Shown here: positions 35,737 to 44,471 of the stretch, piece after piece
How the letters are laid out: each line of letters opens with the position of its first letter
Numbering within the stretch: the stretch's first letter is position 1
Assembly: GCF_022346545.1 (NCBI RefSeq)
Contig: NZ_JAKRNU010000007.1
Coordinates: 62,001 to 126,000 of the forward strand
Source: Sporosarcina sp. ACRSM
GTDB lineage: Bacteria > Bacillota > Bacilli > Bacillales_A > Planococcaceae
DNA length: 64,000 nucleotides
Direction: 5' to 3'
Translations under genes and position numbers: made by a program
The notes under the pieces: model-generated
What the model was told of the DNA's origin: nothing
Database searches by the model: none
The model's input: the letters and a program-made list of their open reading frames with translations, nothing else

Positions 35737-36338
35737 CATCTAGTTCCTAAATCAATGACCCGATGGCAAAGTCTTTTTACCAATTTTTCTTCGTGACTGA
35801 CAATAATGATGCCCATTTCGCGCTGTTTAGCGATTTCAAGGACGGCCTGCCAGATTTGAGCTTGGGTGATGGCGTCGAGCATTGTTGTCATTTCATCGGC
35901 AATTAGAAAACGGGTATGTGGAGATAACGCTCTAGCCACACAAAACCGTTGCAGTTCTCCCCCTGATAACTCGTTCGGCCAGCGGGTCAACCATTCCTGT
36001 TCAATGCCTAACAAATCGAGCAACTCCTGATCAGGCGCCCATCCTTCGTTCAGCACTTTTGCCATCTTCCAACGTGGATTGACGGCTTTTTCCGGATGCT
36101 GAAAAACTAACTGGACCGGGTGAAATCCTTTCGGGGAAATCGGTAAACTATCGATCGTAACACTTCCCGTCAAAGGCTTTTCAAATCCCGCTAAAATCCG
36201 GCAAAAAGTTGTTTTTCCTAATCCACTTGGACCCGTCAGACCAACAATTTCCCCTGACTCAACGGACAAATCCAATCCTTGGAAAAGCCATGGTCCATCT
36301 CCGTAGCGAAATCCAATATTGTTTGCTTCAAGTTGCAT
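35736..36338 (-). CDS. nikE: Nickel/peptide ABC transporter ATP-binding protein NikE
   Basis: A 200-aa ABC ATPase, shorter than most OppF/NikE proteins because it lacks the C-terminal extension. Walker A is GLTGPSGLGKTT (36-47 region), signature LSGGELQRFCVARAL, Walker B FLIADEMTTMLDA (with Met-Thr where the usual DEPT/DEAV occurs), and the switch His in IIIVSHEEKLV. It dimerises with NikD and drives import through NikB/NikC. It overlaps the nikD gene by 11 bases. It is the last gene of the operon. Confidence 0.9.
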   Translation of the reverse strand: MQLEANNIGFRYGDGPWLFQGLDLSVESGEIVGLTGPSGLGKTTFCRILAGFEKPLTGSVTIDSLPISPKGFHPVQLVFQHPEKAVNPRWKMAKVLNEGWAPDQELLDLLGIEQEWLTRWPNELSGGELQRFCVARALSPHTRFLIADEMTTMLDAITQAQIWQAVLEIAKQREMGIIIVSHEEKLVKRLCHRVIDLGTR

Positions 36339-37251
36339 GAATACATCTCACCACCCCATCCCGCAAATTGCGCATTTCGGGTTGTGCTTGATCACAAGTA
36401 TGAGTCGCTAATGGACAACGCGGCGCAAACAGACAGCCCGGTGGCAAATGATCCGGCCGGGGTTGCGATCCCGGTATCGGGATAAAATCGTTTTGTGGCA
36501 ATGCTCGCCATAACGCCTTGCTATACGGATGCCGAAGTGCTTCGCCATTGCCAGTAAAATCCTCTACCGGCGCTATTTCCACAGTAGTCCCCGCATAAAA
36601 CACCGCAATCTTATCGGCGATTGTCAAAGCCGACTCAATGTCATGCGTAATGAGCATCACCGCACAGCCTTGATCCGCAAATTCCCGGAAATTGCTCAAT
36701 GCTTCTCGCATGACTGCCGGATCAAGTCCCGGCGTAGGCTCATCTGCAATGATCACTTTCGCTCCACTGACGATTGCTGTAGAAAGAAGCGTTCTTCTCG
36801 CCATGCCTCCAGACAGCTGAAAAGGAAACATGCGCTCCACATCCGGCTGCAAATGAAAGCGTTCAAAAACCGCACGTTGCGACACGACCGCATCTCCCTC
36901 CCTTGCCGACGTACGGACTTGTTTCCCGACACGCATCAATGGATCGAGGTAGTTGACCGATTGTGGAATCAATGCAATTTCCGTGCCGCGCAAGGCAGAC
37001 TGGCGTTTCGCCGTCAACGCTTCTCCGTTATACGCAATGGTCCCGCTGACATTCGCATTGTTTGGCAAAATCCCAAGAATCGCATGCGCCAACAAGCTTT
37101 TCCCTGAACCGCTCGCTCCAACGACCGCTAGGATTTCACCTTCTTCCAGCGCGACACTCAAATTGGAAATGACCTTGATCGTTTCCTGTTTCAAACCCGT
37201 TGTATATTGATTGAATGCGATCGATAAATCTTTCACTTCTAATATCGACAT
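36328..37251 (-). CDS. nikD: Nickel/peptide ABC transporter ATP-binding protein NikD
   Basis: About 307 aa. Walker A VVGASGSGKSLLAHA, Q-loop ALIPQSVNYLDP, signature LSGGMARRTLLSTA (the position after LSGG is Met rather than Q), Walker B VIIADEPTPGLDP, and the OppD-type C-terminal Cys-containing segment CLFAPRCPLATHTCDQ, which in relatives binds an Fe-S cluster or metal. The start at 37251 follows GGAGGTCACCA; the longer frame runs into the upstream gap without a site. It follows nikC by 35 bases. Confidence 0.9.
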   Translation of the reverse strand: MSILEVKDLSIAFNQYTTGLKQETIKVISNLSVALEEGEILAVVGASGSGKSLLAHAILGILPNNANVSGTIAYNGEALTAKRQSALRGTEIALIPQSVNYLDPLMRVGKQVRTSAREGDAVVSQRAVFERFHLQPDVERMFPFQLSGGMARRTLLSTAIVSGAKVIIADEPTPGLDPAVMREALSNFREFADQGCAVMLITHDIESALTIADKIAVFYAGTTVEIAPVEDFTGNGEALRHPYSKALWRALPQNDFIPIPGSQPRPDHLPPGCLFAPRCPLATHTCDQAQPEMRNLRDGVVRCIHAT

Positions 37252-37286
37252 TGGTGACCTCCTTCCAAAATAGATCACGCACCTTT

Positions 37287-38159
37287 TTACTTTTCATGGG
37301 CTCTCGTCGGATCGATGAGCAATCGGAGACTTTCCCCGATCGTTTCAAATGTCCGCACAATGATTAGCAGACAAAGCCCTGGGAAAAAGGCGAGCCACCA
37401 CATCCCCGATGACAAATATTTCATGGACTCCGACAAGATGATGCCGATTGCCGGCTCGTGGGGCGATAATCCTAACCCGATAAATGTAACGGCCGCTTCA
37501 TGTAAAATCACATGCGGAAACATCAACATAAAACCGATCAGCAATTGTGGGATCAAATGTGGAAAAATATGATGCAATGCAATCCACCAGCGGGATTTCC
37601 CCATCTGTCTGGAAATCCGGACATAATCGGCTGAACGGATTTGCATCACTTCCGCCCGGATGACACGGGCAAGGCTTGGCCAATGCGTGAGCATCAGCCC
37701 GATGACAATCCCTTTGAACCCTCCCCCTAATGTAAAAGCAATCAAAATCAAGGTAACCAAATGGGGGACACTCAAGAAGAGATCGATGAGCCACGATATG
37801 AAGCGATCCGCCATTTTCCCCATAGAAGCCGCAGCCATCCCAAGCAGTAGCGCAATGGATGTACTTCCGACTGCCCCCAATAATCCGACACCCATACTTA
37901 AACTGAGCCCCATCATCGTACGGGTAAACATATCCCGCCCTAACCAATCCGTTCCAAAGAAATGATCGAGTGAAGGCATCAAATTACGCGCACCCAGATT
38001 CGTTGCTATTCTATCTTCATCCAGCAAAGCGCCGCCCATGACAACGAGGAGTAGAAACACTGTTGCTACTAGTATTGTCCAGAGCGTCCTTTGCCTGCGA
38101 TTCAATGAAAATCGTTTCAATCCCTTTTCTTTCTTCCTGCTATCGAAGTGGGGCATCAT
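37287..38159 (-). CDS. nikC: Nickel/peptide ABC transporter permease NikC
   Basis: A 290-aa permease with an N-terminal OppC_N segment, six membrane helices, and the EAA-type loop VIRAEVMQIRSADYVRISRQMGKS, which contacts the ATPases. HFFGTDWLGRDMFTRTMMG is a characteristic DppC/NikC motif. Its ATG overlaps the nikB stop by four bases (ATGA), giving translational coupling. It forms the channel with NikB. Confidence 0.92.
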   Translation of the reverse strand: MMPHFDSRKKEKGLKRFSLNRRQRTLWTILVATVFLLLVVMGGALLDEDRIATNLGARNLMPSLDHFFGTDWLGRDMFTRTMMGLSLSMGVGLLGAVGSTSIALLLGMAAASMGKMADRFISWLIDLFLSVPHLVTLILIAFTLGGGFKGIVIGLMLTHWPSLARVIRAEVMQIRSADYVRISRQMGKSRWWIALHHIFPHLIPQLLIGFMLMFPHVILHEAAVTFIGLGLSPHEPAIGIILSESMKYLSSGMWWLAFFPGLCLLIIVRTFETIGESLRLLIDPTRAHEK

Positions 38160-39157
38160 AACGACCGTCCCTCCCTCGTCCTCGGATCCACGATGAAGTA
38201 GATCAAATCGGCTAGTAAATTTCCGATAAAAACAAATAATGTGCTACATAGCACCAATCCCAATAAGAGTGGGACATCTCCCCTTAACCCGGCTTCAACT
38301 GTCGCTTGTCCAAGGCCGGGATAGGAAAAGACTTGCTCAGCAAGCACCGCCCCACCAAATAATTCGCTGAAGGCAGCAAATTGTAAGGTGATGGCAGGCA
38401 ACGCGACATTCCGTAACCCATGTCGCCAAAATAACATGAAACCACGTTCACCTCTTGCCCGCGCAAACAGTACATAATCGCTTGCAAGCACATCGATCAG
38501 CTTTTGACGCGTATGCAAAGCTACATTCGCGACGCCGACAATGCTTAACGTCATTGCAGGAAGGAATAAATGCTGGAGGCGATCCGCTATAGTGACGTCC
38601 CCCGCCAACACACCCGCCGGTACACCCAAACCGATCGGAAACCGACCGAGCCACACAGCAAAGACGATAAGCATGAGCAGCCCCATCCAAAAAGTCGGTG
38701 TCGATGCCAATGTGTAACAATACCATTTAATAATCCGATCGATCCACGTGTCCTTTTTCATAGCGGACACGACACCCATCGCAAAACCGATAACTCCCGA
38801 TAACACCCATGCAGTTAACATGAGTGCTAGCGAATTCAAGAACCGTTCCCCAATGATTTCAGAGACCGGACGACGGAAAATCATGGATGTGCCGAGATCG
38901 CCTGACAGCAAAGCGGAACCCCAATTGAAAAACTGCACCATCACAGGCTGATCGAGCCCCCAATAGGCTGCAATCTTCTCACGCTGTTCGGGTCCCACTT
39001 TCATCATATCGGCTCCGATATAAGCTTGAATCGGATCGATCGGAGAGTTTTTAATTAACAGAAACGAAATCAGGCAGATGGCGAACAATAATGTCAGCAT
39101 TCTTACGCCTTTCATAAGTAAAAAGATTCCGATCCTTGCACCGAACTGTTTATGCAC
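38156..39157 (-). CDS. nikB: Nickel/peptide ABC transporter permease NikB
   Basis: A 333-aa DppB/NikB permease. Seen: KNSPIDPIQAYIG near the N-terminus, YWGLDQPVMVQFFNWGSALLSGDLGTSMIFRRPV, and the EAA loop VLASDYVLFARARGERGF. Six helices. The start is GTG at 39157, directly after the nikA stop (one base between), with GGAG eight bases upstream, so its translation depends on nikA. Confidence 0.92.
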   Translation of the reverse strand: MHKQFGARIGIFLLMKGVRMLTLLFAICLISFLLIKNSPIDPIQAYIGADMMKVGPEQREKIAAYWGLDQPVMVQFFNWGSALLSGDLGTSMIFRRPVSEIIGERFLNSLALMLTAWVLSGVIGFAMGVVSAMKKDTWIDRIIKWYCYTLASTPTFWMGLLMLIVFAVWLGRFPIGLGVPAGVLAGDVTIADRLQHLFLPAMTLSIVGVANVALHTRQKLIDVLASDYVLFARARGERGFMLFWRHGLRNVALPAITLQFAAFSELFGGAVLAEQVFSYPGLGQATVEAGLRGDVPLLLGLVLCSTLFVFIGNLLADLIYFIVDPRTREGRSL

Positions 39158-39158
39158 G

Positions 39159-40760
39159 TTAGTTACTCCATTTCCACTCAGCTATATTATCTGTTGCCGG
39201 CCAGCCATGCCCATGCACATGAATCCGTTGTTCGCCGATATCGAGGTTTTCTTTCATGATATAAAGATGGTCGATATTCACTAGCCATGCCCACGCTGCA
39301 TCGCCTTTTCCACTTAAGCCGGTCGTGCCATCCCATTGCGCTTTTTGCCAAAACTCAATCGCTTCAGCTTCACTGTTCGCTTGTAGTGCCTTTTTAAAAT
39401 ACTCATCTACGGTTTCATTTTGATAAAAACCGGTATTATAATATTCGATCCCTGCATTCTCGCTACTATAAATATTATAGAGTTCGTGCGGATCATGACT
39501 TCCCCAGCCCATCAACACAGCTTCGGAATACATTTTCTGACCGATGACATCCCAGCTTCCGCCTTCTACTTTAATATTGATGCCAAGCGGTTTGATCATA
39601 TCTGCAACAGCAATAGCCAATGATTGACGAACACTATCACTCGCCAGATAATACAAGCTGAATTCGGCTTTCAAAGAACCTTTTTCAAGAATGCCGTCGC
39701 CATCTGTATCTTTCCATCCGGCTTCTTCCAACAATTGACGCGCTCCGTCCAAATCAGCATCCTCAATGACCGTCTCCGGATTCCACCAAGGGAGACCATC
39801 CACAGATGTATAAGCAGGCGAACCATATCCTTCCAATACCCCATCGATCAATGCTTGTCGATCTACAGCCTGATCAATTGCATGGCGAATGGCCGGATCA
39901 GCAGTGACGTCATTCCCAATCGGATACCCATCTTCCGTCAATTCACCTGACTTCACAAATGGAAAAACGATTCCACGATTGTCCACCGTTTTCACCGCTT
40001 CCAACTTCATGCCCGGTATTTCTTTTTTGCTGAAGGCTGCAGGAATCGCTGCAAGATCGACTGTTCCCGCTTGCGCCGCGGCAAAGGCAGCATCTTCACT
40101 CAAAAATAGAAAAGTGATCTTTTTAAAATAAGGTTCTTTACCATAATACGAAGGATTTGCCTGAACGATTAGCTGCTGGCCTTTATCCCACTGGACAAAC
40201 TGATAAGGACCTGAACCGATAGGATTTTCCGCATAGGTTTCATTATATGCATGTTTAGGAACGATCCCCGTAGCCACCAGATTATTGACAAATGTTGATT
40301 GAGCTTCTTTCAACATGAATTTCACAGTTGTTGCATCGACCGCTTCCACTTTCTCCACATTATTCAAGTCAACGATTGATCCGCTCGTTGCCGCTTTTTC
40401 AAATGTGAATTGAACATCTTCCGCCGTCAACGGTTCTCCATCCGAAAATGTAACATCGTCACGTAACGTAACGGTCCAGGTTTTCCCATCCGAACTGACA
40501 TCGTAACTTTCCGCCAAATCATTGACGATGTTCAGTTTGTCATCCCGTTTTAGCAAGGTACTTTGGAAAAGGGGAGATCCATACCGTCCCCATCCAGTGA
40601 TCGGATCAAACCCCGTTTCAGGTTCAGAGCCGAACGCCAGCACGAGCTCGTCTTTCGGCTTGTCTTCACTTTTACTCGTTTGACTCGATTTTGGTGAAAA
40701 ACAACCTGCCAATAACAGTGATATCGCTAGTAATGCGACCATGTATCTTCCATATTTCAT
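39159..40760 (-). CDS. nikA: Nickel-binding lipoprotein NikA (SBP family 5)
   Basis: A 533-aa family-5 solute-binding lipoprotein; signal ends LLLAGC with Cys20. Seen: FDPITGWGRYGSPLFQSTLLKR, which fits the NikA subgroup, FSDGEPLTAEDVQFTFE and WKDTDGDGILEKGSLKAEFSLYY. It probably delivers Ni2+, perhaps as a complex with a small chelator, to NikBC. Assignment to nickel rather than oligopeptides rests mainly on the adjacent nikR. AAAGGAG precedes the ATG. Nickel import would fit a ureolytic host, but no urease genes are in the window. Confidence 0.9.
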   Translation of the reverse strand: MKYGRYMVALLAISLLLAGCFSPKSSQTSKSEDKPKDELVLAFGSEPETGFDPITGWGRYGSPLFQSTLLKRDDKLNIVNDLAESYDVSSDGKTWTVTLRDDVTFSDGEPLTAEDVQFTFEKAATSGSIVDLNNVEKVEAVDATTVKFMLKEAQSTFVNNLVATGIVPKHAYNETYAENPIGSGPYQFVQWDKGQQLIVQANPSYYGKEPYFKKITFLFLSEDAAFAAAQAGTVDLAAIPAAFSKKEIPGMKLEAVKTVDNRGIVFPFVKSGELTEDGYPIGNDVTADPAIRHAIDQAVDRQALIDGVLEGYGSPAYTSVDGLPWWNPETVIEDADLDGARQLLEEAGWKDTDGDGILEKGSLKAEFSLYYLASDSVRQSLAIAVADMIKPLGINIKVEGGSWDVIGQKMYSEAVLMGWGSHDPHELYNIYSSENAGIEYYNTGFYQNETVDEYFKKALQANSEAEAIEFWQKAQWDGTTGLSGKGDAAWAWLVNIDHLYIMKENLDIGEQRIHVHGHGWPATDNIAEWKWSN

Positions 40761-40822
40761 CTACAAAACTCCTTTATCCGAGTAATTGACATTCCATTGG
40801 CAATGCAATTTTTCCTTCTAGA

Positions 40823-41242
40823 TCAGATTTGTTCTACTGGTGCCACAGTGAAGTTTCCATACGTCACGCCTTTCAAACTCGTCAATTTATGGCTTAACTC
40901 CTGGATTTCCTTCACTTTTCCTTTGACAACAATCAACTCCAGACAGCTGTCATGGTTTAGATGGAAATGTGTCGTTGCAAGGATCAGATCATGCATGCCA
41001 TGCTGAATATGGGTCATTTCTTCAAGCAGGTGCCGTTGATGATGGTCATAAAATAAAAGAATGCTTCCTGCAATGATTTGTTCCTCATCTTCCCAAGACT
41101 GTTTGATAATCGCCTCCCGGACAAGATCACGAACGGCTTCGGAACGATTTTCATACCCTCTCAATTTAACAAAATGATCAAACCTCCTCAGCAAATTTCC
41201 ATCCATCGAAACGCCAAATCTTTTTAATGTTGAGTCTTGCAT
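40823..41242 (-). CDS. nikR: Nickel-responsive regulator NikR
   Basis: About 139 aa: an N-terminal ribbon-helix-helix (LKRFGVSMDGNLLRRFDHFVKLRGYENRSEAVRDLVREA) and a C-terminal ACT-type domain carrying the nickel ligands H81, H92, H94 and C100 (THFHLNHDSC), in the same spacing as E. coli NikR. Ni-bound NikR represses nickel import. It is the first gene of the nik operon, so it is autoregulated. ATG codons at 41245 and 41242 both fit AAAGGTGG; the second has the better spacing. Confidence 0.93.
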   Translation of the reverse strand: MQDSTLKRFGVSMDGNLLRRFDHFVKLRGYENRSEAVRDLVREAIIKQSWEDEEQIIAGSILLFYDHHQRHLLEEMTHIQHGMHDLILATTHFHLNHDSCLELIVVKGKVKEIQELSHKLTSLKGVTYGNFTVAPVEQI

Positions 41243-41294
41243 CATGCAACCACCTTTCATCCTCTCCTGAAGTAGTGACACATTTCACATAATT

Positions 41295-41389
41295 CGTAAC
41301 ACGATTACGCACCATGTCGCCTGTTTTTGCAGTCTTTGTTAAATGTATGACAGGTCCATCGTGCCACTTTTAATCAAAAACGTAACACG
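41295..41389. promoter_or_regulatory. Repeated sites in the nikR leader (candidate NikR operator region)
   Basis: CGTAACACG occurs twice, at 41295-41303 and 41381-41389; the first copy is part of the dyad CGTAA-N5-TTACG (41295-41309). A single GTATGA, identical to one E. coli NikR half-site, is at 41345-41350 without its partner. Which of these, if any, binds NikR is open. Confidence 0.35.
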
Positions 41390-41402
41390 CTTGTCTCCAA
41401 AC

Positions 41403-41457
41403 AAAAAAAGATTAGCCACTGATAAAACATCATCTGACGTTGTTTTATCGGCTTATC
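41403..41457 (-). terminator. Intrinsic-terminator-like hairpin inside the nik leader
   Basis: On the minus strand GATAAGCC-GATAAAACA pairs with TGTTTTATC-AGT-GGCTAATC (a 9-bp perfect inner stem, an outer stem with one mismatch and a 3-base bulge) and is followed by TTTTTTT. It lies between a minus-strand promoter (41679-41707) and nikR, with no gene ending before it. Confidence 0.6.
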
Positions 41458-41672
41458 CTCTAGTCTTCTTTTATACACGAAAATTAATAAATTCAAAACA
41501 GAATGAAACGAAGTGGACCTTTCACAGGCCAGATAAGGGGAAGCCTTGACAAATTCGGCTTTTAATAACGGGAAGACGATCGTTTCCCTTGACGTGGGAT
41601 AGACAAGTGACTGACTGCAATCATCCGGCATGATGCACGGAGCGAACTCCTACGATTTTTGAATCCATCCAA
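41403..41672 (-). ncRNA. Candidate leader RNA or small RNA upstream of nikR
   Basis: A strong minus-strand promoter and a terminator-like hairpin bracket about 270 nt without a credible ORF; the only long frame (41631 to 41374) runs through the hairpin and lacks a ribosome binding site. Readthrough would give the nik operon a leader of about 430 nt. It could be an attenuator, a riboregulator or an independent small RNA. No known riboswitch consensus was recognised. The rest of 41243-41813 holds no coding sequence. Confidence 0.35.
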
Positions 41673-41678
41673 ATACTA

Positions 41679-41707
41679 ATTATATGGAACGGTGCTTACA
41701 AAAGCAA
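41679..41707 (-). promoter_or_regulatory. Sigma-A promoter driving the nik leader
   Basis: TTGCTT and TATAAT are spaced by exactly 17 bases on the minus strand (-35 at 41702-41707, -10 at 41679-41684). Confidence 0.65.
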
Positions 41708-41813
41708 TAAGTAAATGTATTCACAGTTCTCGGAATGAGTATAGTTGAGGATTTGCTTGAACATACTTCCGCAGAAGCTCATATTTTCCAATGATCGATG
41801 AGGAGGAGTTAAA

Positions 41814-42839
41814 TTGAATCAATTATATGACGTTGTCATTATCGGTGGAGGGCCTTGCGGATTAGCGACAGGGCTTGCCCTACAAAAAAAAGGACTCTCT
41901 TATGTCATTCTTGAAAAAGGGGCGATTGTTAATTCCATTGTCAATTGCCCTTTACATATGACATTCTACAGCACTTCAGATCGTTTGGAAATCGGGAAGA
42001 TCCCATTCGTATCCCAAGATGTGCGCCCCAACCGAACAGAACTACTGAAATATTATCGCCTCGTAACAGAAAGGCAAGAACTGCATATCAAATGCTATCA
42101 AAAAGTGAATAAAGTGATAAAAAACGGCGAATCCTTCACAGTCCACGCGGAAGATCGACATGGCAACCAACTTCCTTATGAAGCGCAAATGATTGTCCTA
42201 GCAACAGGTATTTTTGATACTCCACGGCAACTTGGTATAGCCGGAGACGATTTACCAAAAGTATCCCATTACTATCAAGAAGGACATCTTTACTACGGAC
42301 AACATGTCACCGTCGTCGGCGGGAAAAACTCCGCAGTAGAAGCCGCCATTGATCTTTATCGAAACGGCGCCCATGTGACCCTTGTCCACCGGGGGGAAAC
42401 CGTATTGGAAGGGATCAAACCGTCCTTATTATTGGATATGCGCAATCTCTTGAAAAAAGGGCATATCGCATTTTACCCTTATTCCAGTGTTGCAACGATT
42501 GATGAAACAACGATTCAAATCCATTCGCCTGAAGGAACCGTCTTAATAGAGAATGACTATGTCTTTTCCTTGATCGGCTATCAACCCGATCTATCGATGT
42601 TGGAACAACTCGGCATCGAAACCGATCCCGCTACATTGGTCCCTTCTTTTCATCCGGAAACGTATGAATCGAATGTTAAAAACGTCTTCCTTTCGGGCGT
42701 CGTCACAGGCGGTATCACCAATCGTGTTTACATTGAAGATGGGCGCTTTCACGGCTTGAAGATTGCCGAAGAAATTGCACAACGGCTTTCAGTTGTACAA
42801 AATCAATCGCGCCTCGGCGTGATTGCGTCCAGATTTTGA
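41814..42839 (+). CDS. ypdA: YpdA-like FAD/NAD(P)-dependent oxidoreductase
   Basis: A 341-aa flavoprotein. It has the FAD motif DVVIIGGGPCGLATGLAL, with the Cys (C15) directly after GGGP that is characteristic of YpdA/Bdr, a second dinucleotide motif VTVVGGKNSAVEAAIDLYRNGAHVTLVHR, and ATGIFDTPRQLGI. YpdA reduces bacillithiol disulfide with NADPH in Firmicutes. The start is TTG at 41814 with GAGGAGG seven bases upstream. It is monocistronic. A second, divergent YpdA-type paralogue elsewhere cannot be excluded, so the bacillithiol role is likely, not certain. Confidence 0.85.
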   Translation: MNQLYDVVIIGGGPCGLATGLALQKKGLSYVILEKGAIVNSIVNCPLHMTFYSTSDRLEIGKIPFVSQDVRPNRTELLKYYRLVTERQELHIKCYQKVNKVIKNGESFTVHAEDRHGNQLPYEAQMIVLATGIFDTPRQLGIAGDDLPKVSHYYQEGHLYYGQHVTVVGGKNSAVEAAIDLYRNGAHVTLVHRGETVLEGIKPSLLLDMRNLLKKGHIAFYPYSSVATIDETTIQIHSPEGTVLIENDYVFSLIGYQPDLSMLEQLGIETDPATLVPSFHPETYESNVKNVFLSGVVTGGITNRVYIEDGRFHGLKIAEEIAQRLSVVQNQSRLGVIASRF

Positions 42840-42861
42840 ATTGCGCTTTCCAATGGCTGGT

Positions 42862-42976
42862 GCCTTAGCCTGAGTTCCTCTAATCAGCAGGGAGTTTGAA
42901 CTCCCTGCTGATTCAAGTGCATTCTGGCATTCATCCCGCCACTTATGGAAGTGGGGGACTTCTGCTGAATCAAGTT
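42862..42976 (+). mobile_element. Probable IS200/IS605-type right-end / omega-RNA-like remnant
   Basis: Two hairpins follow each other: a perfect 15-bp stem AATCAGCAGGGAGTT with a 2-base loop (42882-42913), then CCACTT-ATGG-AAGTGG flanked by C and G runs (42940-42954), ending CTTCTGCTGAATCAAG. This arrangement resembles the 3' non-coding end of TnpB-carrying IS605-family elements. No tnpA or tnpB frame is present, so it would be a relic or a non-autonomous copy. Confidence 0.4.
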
Positions 42977-42983
42977 AAATCAT

Positions 42984-43030
42984 GAAAAAACAGCTCTTTA
43001 AATGACAGTGACGTCATTTGAAGAGCTGTT
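42984..43030 (-). terminator. Terminator of the YkvI-like gene
   Basis: An 18-bp stem (one G-T wobble), AACAGCTCTTTAAATGAC with its partner, and a 6-base loop are followed on the minus strand by a run of six T. It lies about 80 bases beyond the stop codon. Confidence 0.88.
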
Positions 43031-43110
43031 TAAGCCGTCTAGACTTGGGTTATGGTTCTGCTGAAGTACAATTCCGACAGCATTTCATCGTAAACAATTG
43101 AAATTAATGA

Positions 43111-44178
43111 TTACGATTCTACTACTTTTTGGGGTGCTCGTTTTTTCATTGCCCACGCAAAGATAATAGCGCCTATCAGCGTGAAGCCTAAGTAGCCCAT
43201 TGTTGGATAGACCGTTCCGACAAGCGTAATAAACCCTACGAAACTTGCTCCGAATGCGGCTAACCCGAATAACACAACGGCACCTTTGAATTTCTTCGTT
43301 TCCGGTTTCACGGTACGGGCTGTAAAAGCATAGAGCATACCGACCGCGGTATTGTAAATCATCCCAAGCAAGATAATCGAAAAGATCGTACTCATAACTG
43401 GGCTCATGCTATTAGCCAACACGAGCATCGGCATCGGTACGGATGCAATTTCCTTCAACTGCGTTAACATTGAAACGTTGATAAGGATGATGAGAAGACC
43501 GAGACCCAATCCACCGATGATGCCTCCCCATGCCGCCACTTTTTCATCTTTGACCGTTCCACCCATGACAGTCAGCATGGCTGCACCGGCTGCGATATTA
43601 TAAGACACATATAACACTGCCCCTAACAGCCAGTGGGATGCCCCACGGCTTTGGCTCGCGGCGACCGCTTGCAAATCCGCGGATGCAAAATCGAAATTCA
43701 TAACCGAATAAACCGTAATGATGATGACGATTAACAACAGAAAAGGCGTAAATGCACTAATAAGCGTAATCACTTTTTGGACACTGAAGGTCACGGAAAT
43801 AATCGTGATAACGGTCATCAGTATACTTCCAATGACACTCGGGATGCCAAATTGCTGTTCAAAAATGGCTCCAGCTCCCGAAAACATAACGACCGTCACA
43901 CCAAACAGGAAAAAAGTGATAATGACGTCAACAACAACCCCTAAATAGCGGCCGCAAATATGATAGATGACTTTCTGGTGAGAAGTGGTTTGTAAACGGC
44001 TCCCCAACTGTGTCAAATTCATCCCGATAAAAGCGAAAAATAACGTTGCGACAATCGAACCGGCAATGCCGATTGCACCGAAGCTCGTGAAAAACTGTAA
44101 AATCTCTTGCCCTGATGCAAAACCGGCACCGACGATAACACCGATAAAGGCTGCACCCATTTGAAAACTCTTTCTCAT
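43111..44178 (-). CDS. YkvI-like membrane transporter family protein
   Basis: A 355-aa protein with about ten membrane helices. The N-terminus FQMGAAFIGVIVGAGFASGQEILQFF, with GAGFASGQE breaking the first helix, and the second region LGAVLYVSYNIAAGAAMLTVMGG are typical of the YkvI group of the amino-acid/cation symporter superfamily (LeuT-like fold). Substrate unknown; some relatives are annotated as branched-chain amino-acid permeases. It faces away from no partner: it lies 290 bases downstream of the racemase operon and on the same strand, with its own GGGGGAA site, so a link to amino-acid metabolism is possible. Confidence 0.8.
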   Translation of the reverse strand: MRKSFQMGAAFIGVIVGAGFASGQEILQFFTSFGAIGIAGSIVATLFFAFIGMNLTQLGSRLQTTSHQKVIYHICGRYLGVVVDVIITFFLFGVTVVMFSGAGAIFEQQFGIPSVIGSILMTVITIISVTFSVQKVITLISAFTPFLLLIVIIITVYSVMNFDFASADLQAVAASQSRGASHWLLGAVLYVSYNIAAGAAMLTVMGGTVKDEKVAAWGGIIGGLGLGLLIILINVSMLTQLKEIASVPMPMLVLANSMSPVMSTIFSIILLGMIYNTAVGMLYAFTARTVKPETKKFKGAVVLFGLAAFGASFVGFITLVGTVYPTMGYLGFTLIGAIIFAWAMKKRAPQKVVES

Positions 44179-44280
44179 AAATGTTCCCCCTGCTAATTGC
44201 TAGCTGTTTATATGTTATAATATTCTGAATTAATACCCCGAAAGAAACCATGTGGGCAGATATCCACCCACACGACTTTT

Positions 44281-44470
44281 ATCTTCATTCAGCCGAAGAA
44301 TTCACCTCTATAGGTAAAGAAGCGAACGCGATTTTGTTCTCCTGTTCAGTAGGTGTTCAAACACCGGCTGAACGAAGATAAAGCCTCCGGCGGATGTCAC
44401 AGATTTTGAAAGGATTCAATCGAGCAAGCTCGATTCAAAATCTGGACGCAATTACGCCAAGGCGTAATTG
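44281..44470. repeat. Structured intergenic element
   Basis: Four dyads fill the gap: the ends ATCTTCATTCAGCCG (44281-44295) and CGGCTGAACGAAGAT (44365-44379) are inverted copies with one mismatch; inside, GTTCAG-N2-GGTGTT pairs with AACACC-N2-CTGAAC; then AGATTTTGAA pairs with TTCAAAATCT around AATCGAGC/GCTCGATT; finally CAATTACGCC-AA-GGCGTAATTG is a perfect stem. It ends two bases from the stop codon of the racemase gene. It looks like a dispersed REP/BOX-like element and may end the operon transcript. Confidence 0.55.
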
Positions 44471-44471
44471 A

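Noticed and set aside
41410..41420. B12-box-like AGCCACTG suggesting a cobalamin riboswitch
   Set aside because: Only these bases fit, on the plus strand, and none of the other conserved cobalamin riboswitch blocks are present.
41374..41631. 85-aa ORF upstream of nikR
   Set aside because: It reads through the terminator-like hairpin, has no ribosome binding site at proper distance, and its sequence has no protein-like pattern.
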